This document shows, one piece after another, positions 22,411 through 29,466 of a stretch of 29,466 bases of DNA. Source of the DNA: SLFT01 sp964493075 (GTDB lineage Bacteria > Hydrogenedentota > Hydrogenedentia > Hydrogenedentales > CAITNO01); assembly GCA_964493075.1 (NCBI GenBank), contig CAZBNU010000029.1:1-29466 (forward strand), in the 5' to 3' direction. The notes beneath the pieces are model-generated. The model was not told where the DNA came from, made no database searches, and was given only the letters and a program-made list of their open reading frames with translations. Made by a program: the position numbers and the translations under genes. Within the stretch, counting starts at the first letter, position 1; every line of letters starts with the position of its first letter.

Positions 22411-25145
22411 AGAGTAGAATGTCGTTCAAGCCCGTCCTGTGGAGAATCCTGAAAGTTTCCTTTGTGCCAACGCTGCTGGTACTTGCCACGTTTATCACCT
22501 TCAGTTATGTCTATTTCGCAGCAATCGAGGACATGGAAGGCGTGCTGAATATCAGCCGTGCTGTGTGCAATTTTCTGGGTATTGAACTGCCGAAAGACGG
22601 GGTGGGCGGCATGTATGACATCTACCGCTACTATTCGCCGCTAACGTTTTTCTTTGACCATTGCATGCACAACGGGGAGTTCCCCACCTGGAACCCGCTG
22701 ACCTATTGCGGGCTGCCCAACACGGGCAATCCCCAGTCGTTTATTTTTTATCCGCCCAACCTGATCCGATCGCTGCTGACGTTTAATCCGACGCCGGAGC
22801 GTTCCAATGTTACGCTGGCGCTTATGATAGCGCTGCATTTCATGTTCATGGCGTTCTGCACCTATCTGCTTGGACGCGCCCATGGGCTTAGCCTGCAGGG
22901 CGCACTGACTGCCGCCATCGCCTTTGCCTTCAGTGCGCTCATTGTGCGACGCATGTGCGAGTACCACATTATCACCACCATAGCCTGGCTGCCGCTGCTG
23001 CTGCTGCTCATCAAGAAGTGCATTGACACGCGGGAGTTTCCCCTGAAAATGATATTCGCCCTGTGCGGCGCGCTGGTTCTTGGGGTCAGCATACTGGGTG
23101 GTTTCCTGCAGATTGTCAATCTTATGGGAGTGGTTGCCGGGGTGTATGCCCTGTTCTATTTCCTGTTGAACTCCGACTGGCATGCCGACAGTGGCACCTT
23201 ATGGCGGTGGCTGCGGCCCTGGGTGTATAACGGCATTGCCATGGCTGCCCTGTTCATTCTGGGATCGCTGCTGGCTGCTGTGCTGCTCCTGCCTGCATGG
23301 GAACTGGCGTCCTTCACCCTGCGCACATCCGGCATTGCCGCAAACAAGTATTCCGACCTTTGGGCATGGAAGCCGCTGGACTTCTACCAGAAACTGGTGA
23401 TGTACGCGGGCATGTCCTACGAAGCGGAAACCATACGCAATTCCGGCGTGATCGCGTTGCTTTTGTCCTTTGCGGGGCTAACCCACCACAAGCGTCGCGA
23501 TGTGTTCCTGTTCCTCGGCATGTTCCTGCTGCTTTTTGAGTGCAGTTTCGGGCCGCCCCTGCCACTGGGCGCGCTGCTCGAAAAAGTGACGCCCTTCTCC
23601 CTGTCCGCTTATTCCCGTGCCTACGATTTTGCCCTGTTGCCCTTGAGCCTGCTCGCTGGGTTCGGCGTGGATGCCATGAGCAAACCTCTTTCCAGCCGGG
23701 GCCATTCCTATGCCCGTGCTTTGGTAATAATCCTGATTGCCACGATCCTGTTGGGCCCCATGATCACCTGGGACGAAGGCGTGAAGGGATGGGTGGAACA
23801 GATCAGCCCCCAGAAATATATTACCGTGAACAGCGCCGTAACCACCATTCCGATTATGGGACTGATTGTCATGCTTGCCCTCAGCGTGCTGCACTACCCA
23901 CAGAAGGTGCGCATGGGCCTGATGCTTCTGCTTCCCGTGCTGCTGTTCTGCGAAACCTTTGCGTGGAACCAGTCTTTTGTGCCTTATATGGCGCACCGCA
24001 AAGTACGGGACAGCAAACCCATCCAGCGGGAGGATGTCCGCATTCCCACGGCGAATTACCGCGAGAACGATTTCATCTGCAACCGCTTTTTATACTCCCT
24101 GCGCTTTGCCATGAATGGCGTGGACCCGCTGCACATCAGCGCGGTGCGCGATATGCTCAGCGGTCCGCCACGGGAGGCGCATCCCTATCGCGGCGTGAAG
24201 GAGTTCGAAACCACCCAAGTCAACCTGCGTGGCAATATGCTGTTCAAGCGTTCCTTCTGGCTGGCCCGCCAATACGCCGTAGGGCCGCTGCCGGGCAAGC
24301 GCGAGTATTGGCCCGCGGCCACCACCGTTTTTCTTGAGGAGCCAATACCGGCGTCCGTTCCGAGGGTTGAACGGAAGGATATGACCCGATCCTCCATCTC
24401 AACAAATTTTGCACTGACTGATGTTGATATTCCTGATGTCATGCGTACGCCGGTGAATCGTGGCAAAAAAGTATTCAGTTTTTCCGTAAAACTTCCGGGG
24501 AATGTTGCAGGTTTGCCTGCGGGGAGTTCCGGCGGCGTACACAGTACGTTGCTCTACAGTTACAAAAGTGCAGGCAATGCCACCCTTGACACCATGATCC
24601 AGCAGCCGGGTACGGACCGCTCGGAACACGGCATCCGCCATAGTATCCGTACCACCGGCGGTCGGGTGGTGTTTGTAGAGGTGCCTGTACCGGACTTTCC
24701 TGAAATGGAAGTGCGGGTGACGGTAGACAACAAAGGGCCGGGCGTGTTTGAGTTTACCGGCATTCAACTTAAATCCGACCTGAACGACGAAGACGGTTTG
24801 ATTGAGATTCTCGGCCGCACGGCAAACACAGTAGACCTGCAGGTCGGTCCCCTTGCCGAGCCGCGCATTCTCACCTTCCTCGATTCCTATTACCCCGGCT
24901 GGCTTGCGTTCGTGGACGGTGAACCCGTGCCCATCCTCCGGGCAAACGAACAGTTCAAGGCCATCGTATTGGAACCCGGCACCCATCGTGTGTATTTCGC
25001 ATTCCATCACGAGCTGACCTGGAAAGCATTTTTTGTGTCCATGATCACCCTTGGAATTATACTGACCCTAATCATCGTGTGCTGGTTCCTCCGCCGGAGG
25101 AAGCCGGCCGTTGTTTCTACACAGGAAGCGGACGCCACCGTATGA
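22407..25145 (+). CDS. YfhO-family multi-pass membrane protein
   Basis: This is a 912-residue integral membrane protein with about a dozen hydrophobic helices. The early helix at about 12-34 is followed by an exposed loop with FFDHCMHNGEFPTWNPLTYCGLP and FIFYPPNLI, the pattern seen in YfhO and other GT-C-like glycosyltransferases. The C-terminal 300 residues are mostly soluble and end in a last helix (about 873-898) and a basic tail. YfhO proteins are linked to polymer glycosylation, for example of lipoteichoic acid in Firmicutes; the lipid-linked donor here is unknown. The GTG at 22407 overlaps the previous stop (GTGA); an ATG at 22419 is an alternative. Its 3' end overlaps the next methyltransferase (ATGA). 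Confidence 0.83.
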   Translation: MKSRMSFKPVLWRILKVSFVPTLLVLATFITFSYVYFAAIEDMEGVLNISRAVCNFLGIELPKDGVGGMYDIYRYYSPLTFFFDHCMHNGEFPTWNPLTYCGLPNTGNPQSFIFYPPNLIRSLLTFNPTPERSNVTLALMIALHFMFMAFCTYLLGRAHGLSLQGALTAAIAFAFSALIVRRMCEYHIITTIAWLPLLLLLIKKCIDTREFPLKMIFALCGALVLGVSILGGFLQIVNLMGVVAGVYALFYFLLNSDWHADSGTLWRWLRPWVYNGIAMAALFILGSLLAAVLLLPAWELASFTLRTSGIAANKYSDLWAWKPLDFYQKLVMYAGMSYEAETIRNSGVIALLLSFAGLTHHKRRDVFLFLGMFLLLFECSFGPPLPLGALLEKVTPFSLSAYSRAYDFALLPLSLLAGFGVDAMSKPLSSRGHSYARALVIILIATILLGPMITWDEGVKGWVEQISPQKYITVNSAVTTIPIMGLIVMLALSVLHYPQKVRMGLMLLLPVLLFCETFAWNQSFVPYMAHRKVRDSKPIQREDVRIPTANYRENDFICNRFLYSLRFAMNGVDPLHISAVRDMLSGPPREAHPYRGVKEFETTQVNLRGNMLFKRSFWLARQYAVGPLPGKREYWPAATTVFLEEPIPASVPRVERKDMTRSSISTNFALTDVDIPDVMRTPVNRGKKVFSFSVKLPGNVAGLPAGSSGGVHSTLLYSYKSAGNATLDTMIQQPGTDRSEHGIRHSIRTTGGRVVFVEVPVPDFPEMEVRVTVDNKGPGVFEFTGIQLKSDLNDEDGLIEILGRTANTVDLQVGPLAEPRILTFLDSYYPGWLAFVDGEPVPILRANEQFKAIVLEPGTHRVYFAFHHELTWKAFFVSMITLGIILTLIIVCWFLRRRKPAVVSTQEADATV

Positions 25146-26065
25146 CCAACATAACGTCACAAAGCCCGGTACCATCGTTGCGCCACTTGACACCCAAGGT
25201 TATTTATGATTTTGAGACGGAAGCGCCCGTGTACTCTTCCTGCGGGGTGCCCACCACATCAGTTCAGCTATTTGAGTGCGTCGGTTCCGGAACACGGTTC
25301 CGAGTGCCGCCTTCTCCTGAAGAACTTACTCAACTGCACGATCAGGGGTATCAACAATTTTACGGCGACGGCACGCCTGAACTGGCGGCGGCTCATGCCG
25401 AAAAACTGGCGGAACGGGTGCAATTCCTGAAGCAGCATGTGACGCGCGGAAAAGCCCTTGATGTGGGCTGCTCTACAGGTTTGCTCATGGAAGAATTAAA
25501 GCGGGCAGGCTTTGAAGCCTATGGTTGTGACATCTCGTCTGAAGCCTGCACCACCACCAGAAAGAAATTCGATTGGGACAAAGTATGCCTTGGCGATGCC
25601 GCTGCAGCCTTGCAATATTTTGGCGAAGAAAAATTTGATGCTGTAACGCTCATGGATGTTCTTGAGCATTTTCATGATGCAGCCGAAGGGTTGAAGACGA
25701 TTCGTGGTTTGCTGAAACCGGAAGGACTGCTTTTCCTGCGGACACCATCGCTGGCATCGCCTTTCTTCAAAATTGCCGACTGGAGTTACCGGTTAAGTTT
25801 CGGTCGCTACAAGAAAGCCGTGCAGACCATCTACCATGCGGAGCATATCTATTTTTTCAGTAAAAAGGGGTTGCGCATGCTGCTGGAAGAAACCGGATTT
25901 GAGATTGTGGCTATGGCGCCTGACCCACTGCCCTGGCGCACATTCCGCCTTGCCGAACTTCATCACGGTTTTGCTGTGAACACCACTCTCGCACTGGTAT
26001 ATTTTCTCTCAAGAGCATTGAGAAGCGGTCATGGCATCAAGGTCATTGCCCGGCGTAAGGCGTAA
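25142..26065 (+). CDS. SAM-dependent methyltransferase, second copy type, degenerate ribbon
   Basis: This is a 307-residue protein. I chose the ATG at 25142 because it overlaps the YfhO stop by 4 nt; a longer frame open from 25079 would lie inside the YfhO gene. The core shows motif I ALDVGCSTGLLMEEL (about 104-118), GCDIS, and LMDVLEHFHDAAEG (about 167-180). It then has LRTPS and HIYFFSKKGLRMLLEETGFE, again the Methyltransf_23 type. Its N-terminus keeps only traces of the zinc ribbon of this family (SSCGV ... FECVGSG), with two cysteines instead of four. It resembles the protein at 21529 in layout but is not a close copy. The substrate is unknown; the context suggests surface glycans or lipids. 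Confidence 0.85.
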   Translation: MTNITSQSPVPSLRHLTPKVIYDFETEAPVYSSCGVPTTSVQLFECVGSGTRFRVPPSPEELTQLHDQGYQQFYGDGTPELAAAHAEKLAERVQFLKQHVTRGKALDVGCSTGLLMEELKRAGFEAYGCDISSEACTTTRKKFDWDKVCLGDAAAALQYFGEEKFDAVTLMDVLEHFHDAAEGLKTIRGLLKPEGLLFLRTPSLASPFFKIADWSYRLSFGRYKKAVQTIYHAEHIYFFSKKGLRMLLEETGFEIVAMAPDPLPWRTFRLAELHHGFAVNTTLALVYFLSRALRSGHGIKVIARRKA

Positions 26066-26113
26066 CTTCTCCTGCTTGCGCTGCGTTTCTTTTGTAGAAA
26101 TGGAGAATTCATA

Positions 26114-26854
26114 ATGCTATTAACAACACTTGTACTACTGTGCGCGTTCGCAGGTGAAACCGAGGGAGAAAAAACCGTCACTATTGATCGTGATGCGTGG
26201 CAGCCAGCGATTCGATCGGTCTTCGAGCAGCTGGACACACTGGATATGTTTGCCCTGGCGACGAAGATGGGCGGCATCAAGGTGAAGGTTCCCAAAGAAT
26301 TGCAGGCCGTGCCTATCCGCATGATTGAAGGAGCGGACGATCTGCGGGAAAAGAACATTGAGATTTACGTGAAGGAACTGGAATTTCGCGACCTGAATTT
26401 TATCTATGACAAGTCGCCGCAATGGCCTGAAGAACGGCCGCAAATACCGACCACTGTTGAATTTGGCACGTTGGGCGTTACGGCGGATGCCAAAACAAAA
26501 ATGGGGGTTATTCCGCTGGGTGCAACTTTTCAAAATGGAAGATTGCCGGTAGATTTCATGCCCATCATTGAAAAGGGCTATGACCTGAAGGTATTGCCGG
26601 AAGACCGTGCCGGGGATGCCGTGCTTGACGATGTGCAATTGAAAGTGGGCGGTGGGCTGGCGACCAGGATTGCCAACCGGTTCTTCAGCAAGAAAGTGGC
26701 AGGCCTGATTCTCCAATACGGCATGGGGCAAACGCTGCAGATGGGTCAGGGCGATTTGATTACCGCCGATTCCGCGTCGCGCCTGCTCGACCTGCCCACG
26801 GATTCCAAGCGAGGGCGCGTGCTGGAAAAGGTTATTGAAGGTATTGGCCGTTGA
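26114..26854 (+). CDS. Small secreted protein of unknown function
   Basis: This is a 246-residue protein. The ATG at 26114 has GGAG about 9 nt upstream. A short hydrophobic start (MLLTTLVLLCAFAG) looks like a signal peptide. The rest has regular beta/alpha character, with repeated strand-like parts (IEIYVKELEFRDLNFIYD, VEFGTLGVTADAKTKMGV) and no cysteine in the mature part. I do not recognise the family and see no catalytic motif. It lies 48 nt after the methyltransferase, in the same direction, and may be the last gene of the 21529-26854 unit. Confidence 0.7.
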   Translation: MLLTTLVLLCAFAGETEGEKTVTIDRDAWQPAIRSVFEQLDTLDMFALATKMGGIKVKVPKELQAVPIRMIEGADDLREKNIEIYVKELEFRDLNFIYDKSPQWPEERPQIPTTVEFGTLGVTADAKTKMGVIPLGATFQNGRLPVDFMPIIEKGYDLKVLPEDRAGDAVLDDVQLKVGGGLATRIANRFFSKKVAGLILQYGMGQTLQMGQGDLITADSASRLLDLPTDSKRGRVLEKVIEGIGR

Positions 26855-26882
26855 TGCCTTGCGGTTTGGATATGGTCAGACG

Positions 26883-27404
26883 CTAAAACCGTCCGTACTT
26901 CATGTCGTCCCGTGAAAATTCCTGTTCCATCATTGTTTGTCCGGTAAGATCATGAATGGACAGGCATAGCAGGGCGTTGGTGATGCGCACCACACCGAAA
27001 GTAGGCACGCGCATCCTGTCCTGTTCACTTTTCAGGTGGCCGGGATTCATGAAGGGCACGCCCTGGCGCACGACAATGCCATAACGGTGGGTATGTCCGA
27101 TGAGACATAAATCCAGATTGCTGGTAAGGGGCGGGAGATCATCTGTGGAATGGGCGCAGGCGATACGCAGCCCTTCAAATTCCTCGACTATCATTTTGGG
27201 CACACTATGATCGTTGTATTCGGGACACCACAGCCCCGGCACACCCGTTACGGGATACCCCGCCATTTCCAGTGCTTCTTTGTCGGCGTAGTCGTCGCCC
27301 AGGTGGATGATGCGCGTTGCCAGGAAGCGGTTCTTCAGCAGGTCTGCCGACTTTTGCATCAACCCAAGATTACCGTGTGTGTCGCTGATAACTCCCAGAA
27401 TCAT
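26883..27404 (-). CDS. YfcE-type metallophosphoesterase
   Basis: This is a 173-residue small metal-dependent phosphodiesterase. Metal ligands visible: D8 and H10 in ISDTHGN, the GDD in IIHLGDDY (about residues 36-39), a histidine in IACAHS, and IGHTHRYG. The block that normally reads GN[HC]D is here VPGLWCPEY, without the asparagine. NPGHLKSEQDR near the C-terminus fits the YfcE/MJ0936 group, whose enzymes act on phosphodiesters. It is divergent from the next gene. The start (ATG at 27404) gives the usual immediate MILGVISD beginning. Confidence 0.85.
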   Translation of the reverse strand: MILGVISDTHGNLGLMQKSADLLKNRFLATRIIHLGDDYADKEALEMAGYPVTGVPGLWCPEYNDHSVPKMIVEEFEGLRIACAHSTDDLPPLTSNLDLCLIGHTHRYGIVVRQGVPFMNPGHLKSEQDRMRVPTFGVVRITNALLCLSIHDLTGQTMMEQEFSRDDMKYGRF

Positions 27405-27448
27405 AAGGCTATTTCCATTGTTTGTTTCTCATGGTATGTTGCTGCGAT

Positions 27449-27464
27449 TGTAGTCCAACCGGAC
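27449..27464. promoter_or_regulatory. Perfect 6-bp palindrome in divergent promoter region
   Basis: TAGTCC-AACC-GGACTA lies between the divergent phosphodiesterase and Tat-protein genes (27405-27559). It could be an operator for either. TTGCTT and TACACT with 17 nt between (about 27508-27536) is a weak plus-strand promoter candidate. Confidence 0.3.
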
Positions 27465-27559
27465 TATCATACGCAGACGAACGTATTATCTTCAATTCGG
27501 AACGATTTGCTTTGACCGTCAGTCATGTGTACACTTTGAACAAAGAGGAGATGATGGCG

Positions 27560-28666
27560 ATGTTAAAGATGAGCAGACGTACGTTTTTGGGGGTTGCTGT
27601 CGCGTGTGTTACACAGGCAGCTACACAGCCCATCCTTGGTATGGCGGAAACCGGTGGAACGGCGGCGCGCCGGGACGTCATGGACCTGGCCCGCGTCAGA
27701 AGCGATGTCATGGCATACATCAATACCTTGCAGATGCCGGGAAAACCCTATGGGTGTTACCGACTGAAACCGTCGGGCGCTGCCGAGATTTATGCCACCT
27801 GTGATGTGGCAATCCTGCGCACCATCATGGGCGAAGACCTGAAGCAATCCTTGACTGCACAACAGCGGGAAGAGTGGATATCATATATCAACACCTTTGC
27901 CCAGAAAGACGGCGTATATCTTGGTGGGCGGCATACGAAACAGCACCGTAACGGTATGGTCACCGGCGCGCTGGGTGTTCTTGGGGGGAAGCAGCCGTAT
28001 CCGGTTCAATTCTACGAGGATTTCAATACTCCCGAAAAGGTCGGCCCCTGGCTCGAACAGATTGACTGGACCCGCCTGTGGGAGTCTTCCCATCTTTTCT
28101 GGGGCGGCATGCACTGTTACAGCATGAGCCGCACCTGTACCGACGCCTGGCGGGACGCTGTGTTCACGTGGCTGGACGCCAATCTTGACCCGGACACGGG
28201 TTGGTGGCGCAAGGGGGAGGCGCACATAGATACGAACCAGCCACTGGGTGGCGGCGCCCATATCTGGCCCATATATCAACACCATCACCGTTCTTTTCCT
28301 TATCCGGAAGCGGTGATAGACAGTATTCTCGGGTTACAGAAAGAGGATGGCAGCTGGCTGAGTTTTGGCAGTTATCTGGACTTGGACGCCTTATACGGAC
28401 TGACCTACATGCGGTCCCTGGCGCCGAATCATCGCGCCGACGATCTGCACCGCGCCGTCCACAACTATGGCGACCTGGCGGTGGAAAAGTTTGCCCCGTA
28501 CCTGGACCGCCACCCGGATACCCATCATCTGCTTGGAACCGTGGGCGGTCTCGGACTTCTCAATCAACTGATCCCAGAGCGTTTTTACGATGTTGTGCAG
28601 TGGACGGATATTTTCAGCGACCTGCGTCTTTACGATACCCAGTCCGTGGAGTTTTCAGAATCATAA
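27560..28666 (+). CDS. Tat-exported protein, alpha/alpha-toroid-like, unknown function
   Basis: This is a 368-residue protein. Several ATGs cluster at 27551-27569. I chose 27560 because GAGGAG ends 9 nt upstream; earlier in-frame codons (from 27422) are not protein-like. MSRRTFLGVAVACVTQAAT is a twin-arginine signal (S-R-R-x-F-L), so the protein is exported folded. The mature part has recurring helical segments and glycine/tryptophan/aspartate turns such as DPDTGWWRKG, GGGAHIWPIYQHHHR, GLQKEDGSW and DLDALYGL, as seen in alpha/alpha toroids (prenyltransferase / glycosidase-like). No complete catalytic site is obvious. A carbohydrate-related role is possible but unproven. Confidence 0.75.
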   Translation: MLKMSRRTFLGVAVACVTQAATQPILGMAETGGTAARRDVMDLARVRSDVMAYINTLQMPGKPYGCYRLKPSGAAEIYATCDVAILRTIMGEDLKQSLTAQQREEWISYINTFAQKDGVYLGGRHTKQHRNGMVTGALGVLGGKQPYPVQFYEDFNTPEKVGPWLEQIDWTRLWESSHLFWGGMHCYSMSRTCTDAWRDAVFTWLDANLDPDTGWWRKGEAHIDTNQPLGGGAHIWPIYQHHHRSFPYPEAVIDSILGLQKEDGSWLSFGSYLDLDALYGLTYMRSLAPNHRADDLHRAVHNYGDLAVEKFAPYLDRHPDTHHLLGTVGGLGLLNQLIPERFYDVVQWTDIFSDLRLYDTQSVEFSES

Positions 28667-28778
28667 AATCGGCCTGCCCAAAAAGACGGATATTGCGTGG
28701 TGTCAAAGAAAGGCGCATGTGTACCGGACTGAACGGGGGGAATCGTAAGCACACCCCCACACCCCTGTAAAGAAAAAT

Positions 28779-28853
28779 TGGAGGCGGCACCCGGATTCGA
28801 ACCGGGGAATGAAGGCTTTGCAGGCCCTTGCCTTACCACTTGGCCATGCCGCC
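28779..28853 (-). tRNA. tRNA-Cys (anticodon GCA)
   Basis: Read on the minus strand it folds as a full cloverleaf: acceptor GGCGGCA / TGCCGCC, D stem GCC/GGC, anticodon stem AGGGC/GCCTT with loop CTGCAAA (anticodon GCA), and T stem CCCGG/CCGGG with loop TTCGAAT. The discriminator base is U, as required for Cys. The CCA end is encoded (28781-28779). A run ATTTTTC follows immediately and may end transcription. Confidence 0.97.
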
Positions 28854-28915
28854 CCAACGACCTACCATTGTAAGTGTAAACGGGAATAAAAGTCAAACTT
28901 ATTTTGAGGCGCGGG

Positions 28916-29466
28916 TCAGCTGCCCAGGGTGGACTGGAGCATATTCTGGTTTTCCCGTATCCAGCGGGCAATATCCTCTATGATGGTGGGCACACTTTTT
29001 TCCGGTTTCCAGGTGCAGACCTGCTGGATGCGAGTGTTGTCGGTGATATAGAGGGGAATGTCGCCGTCGCGGGTTTCCGGGATGCTGTCTATGGGGATGG
29101 TGGTGCCCGTGGCCTGTTGGCAGTATTCGGTGAGTTCGACGAGGGAGGCACTGTTTTCCGTGCCGCCACCCACATTCAACACCTTACCGCGCAAGGTGTC
29201 CAGCATGGCCATCTGTTGCAGCAGCAGCGCGAGCAAATCGTCCACATGGAGCATATCGCGCACTTGTTTACCGGTGCCGCCATAGCCGATGTACGCGAGG
29301 TTGCCGCCATAAATGTGCCGCGCCACCCACAACGCCGCCACACCCTGATCCACCTTGCCCATCTGCCAGGGACCGGCAATGACACCGCAGCGGTTGACCA
29401 CGATGTTCAGGCCGTACATGGCGACATATTCGGCGATGAGCGTTTCGGCGGCATACTTGGTCGCGC
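28916..29466 (-). CDS. NAD-dependent sugar epimerase, CDP-paratose-2-epimerase-like, C-terminal part (5' end outside window)
   Basis: The frame ends at TGA (28918-28916) and is open to the right edge, so the N-terminal Rossmann part is missing. The first visible residues ATKYAAETLIAEYV contain the lysine of the YxxxK catalytic pair. Next come NRCGVIAGPWQMGKVDQGVAALW, a block that with YIGYGGTGKQVRDMLHVDDL closely follows CDP-paratose 2-epimerases and similar extended SDRs, and then NVGGGTENSASL. An internal ATG at 29419 is not the start. Such enzymes make activated sugars for surface polysaccharides; the exact sugar is unproven. Confidence 0.85.
   Translation of the reverse strand, partial: ATKYAAETLIAEYVAMYGLNIVVNRCGVIAGPWQMGKVDQGVAALWVARHIYGGNLAYIGYGGTGKQVRDMLHVDDLLALLLQQMAMLDTLRGKVLNVGGGTENSASLVELTEYCQQATGTTIPIDSIPETRDGDIPLYITDNTRIQQVCTWKPEKSVPTIIEDIARWIRENQNMLQSTLGS

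Noticed and set aside
21529..28666. A new anti-phage defence system
   Set aside because: The genes (methyltransferases of glycan type, YfhO, phosphodiesterase, Tat protein) lack nuclease, sensor or toxin domains and fit surface or metabolic roles better.

Overview
The window is a 29.5-kb piece of an uncultured, GC-moderate bacterial genome. It is probably a metagenome-assembled scaffold, because it carries an exact 100-N gap at 18136-18235. The gene set (a Gfo/Idh/MocA dehydrogenase, a secreted HEAT-repeat protein with a C-terminal beta domain, a triheme cytochrome c peroxidase, a Tat-exported alpha/alpha-toroid-like protein, dispersed housekeeping genes, many intergenic palindromes) suggests a Gram-negative, environmental lineage of the Hydrogenedentota/Planctomycete-like kind. 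That placement is an inference from gene style, not a proven taxonomic call.

Layout. 1-3278: the end of a Gfo/Idh/MocA oxidoreductase, then a secreted HEAT-repeat protein. 3407-7401: pncC (cinA C-terminal family) translationally coupled to dnaE. 7628-10656, minus strand: hisF, then a short reading frame with two Trp codons and attenuator-like hairpins, then trpE-trpG coupled by ATGA. 10715-12792, minus strand: an AmaP-like membrane protein with a long acidic tail, and an SDR dehydrogenase. 13368-18072, plus strand: serA, pgi, and a TPR membrane protein coupled to pgi by GTGA. 18067-18242: a 14-nt tandem array broken by the assembly gap. 18447-19820: triheme cytochrome c peroxidase. 19943-21181, minus strand: glgC. 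21529-26854, plus strand: a tightly coupled methyltransferase / YfhO-like membrane protein / methyltransferase cassette and a small secreted protein. 26883-28666: a YfcE-type phosphodiesterase divergent from a Tat-exported protein. 28779-28853: tRNA-Cys(GCA). 28916 to the right edge: a CDP-paratose-2-epimerase-like sugar epimerase, cut by the window.

How the genes work together. Most are core metabolism: serine (serA), tryptophan (trpEG) and histidine (hisF) synthesis, hexose-phosphate and glycogen metabolism (pgi, glgC), NMN recycling (pncC) and replication (dnaE). The genes from 21529 onward, with the sugar epimerase at the right edge, point to cell-surface glycan work. Adjacent genes repeatedly overlap by exactly 4 nt (ATGA or GTGA) at 3880, 8194, 16465, 22407 and 25142, so translational coupling is common.

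The least ordinary content is non-coding. There are two intergenic hairpins built from tandem 9-nt units (consensus WATGRGACY), a 14-nt tandem array supplying the stop codon of the gene before it, a 30-bp perfect palindrome whose arms are themselves palindromes, two other dispersed-type palindromes, and a candidate tryptophan leader. I found no CRISPR array, transposase, integrase or phage gene, and no convincing new defence system.
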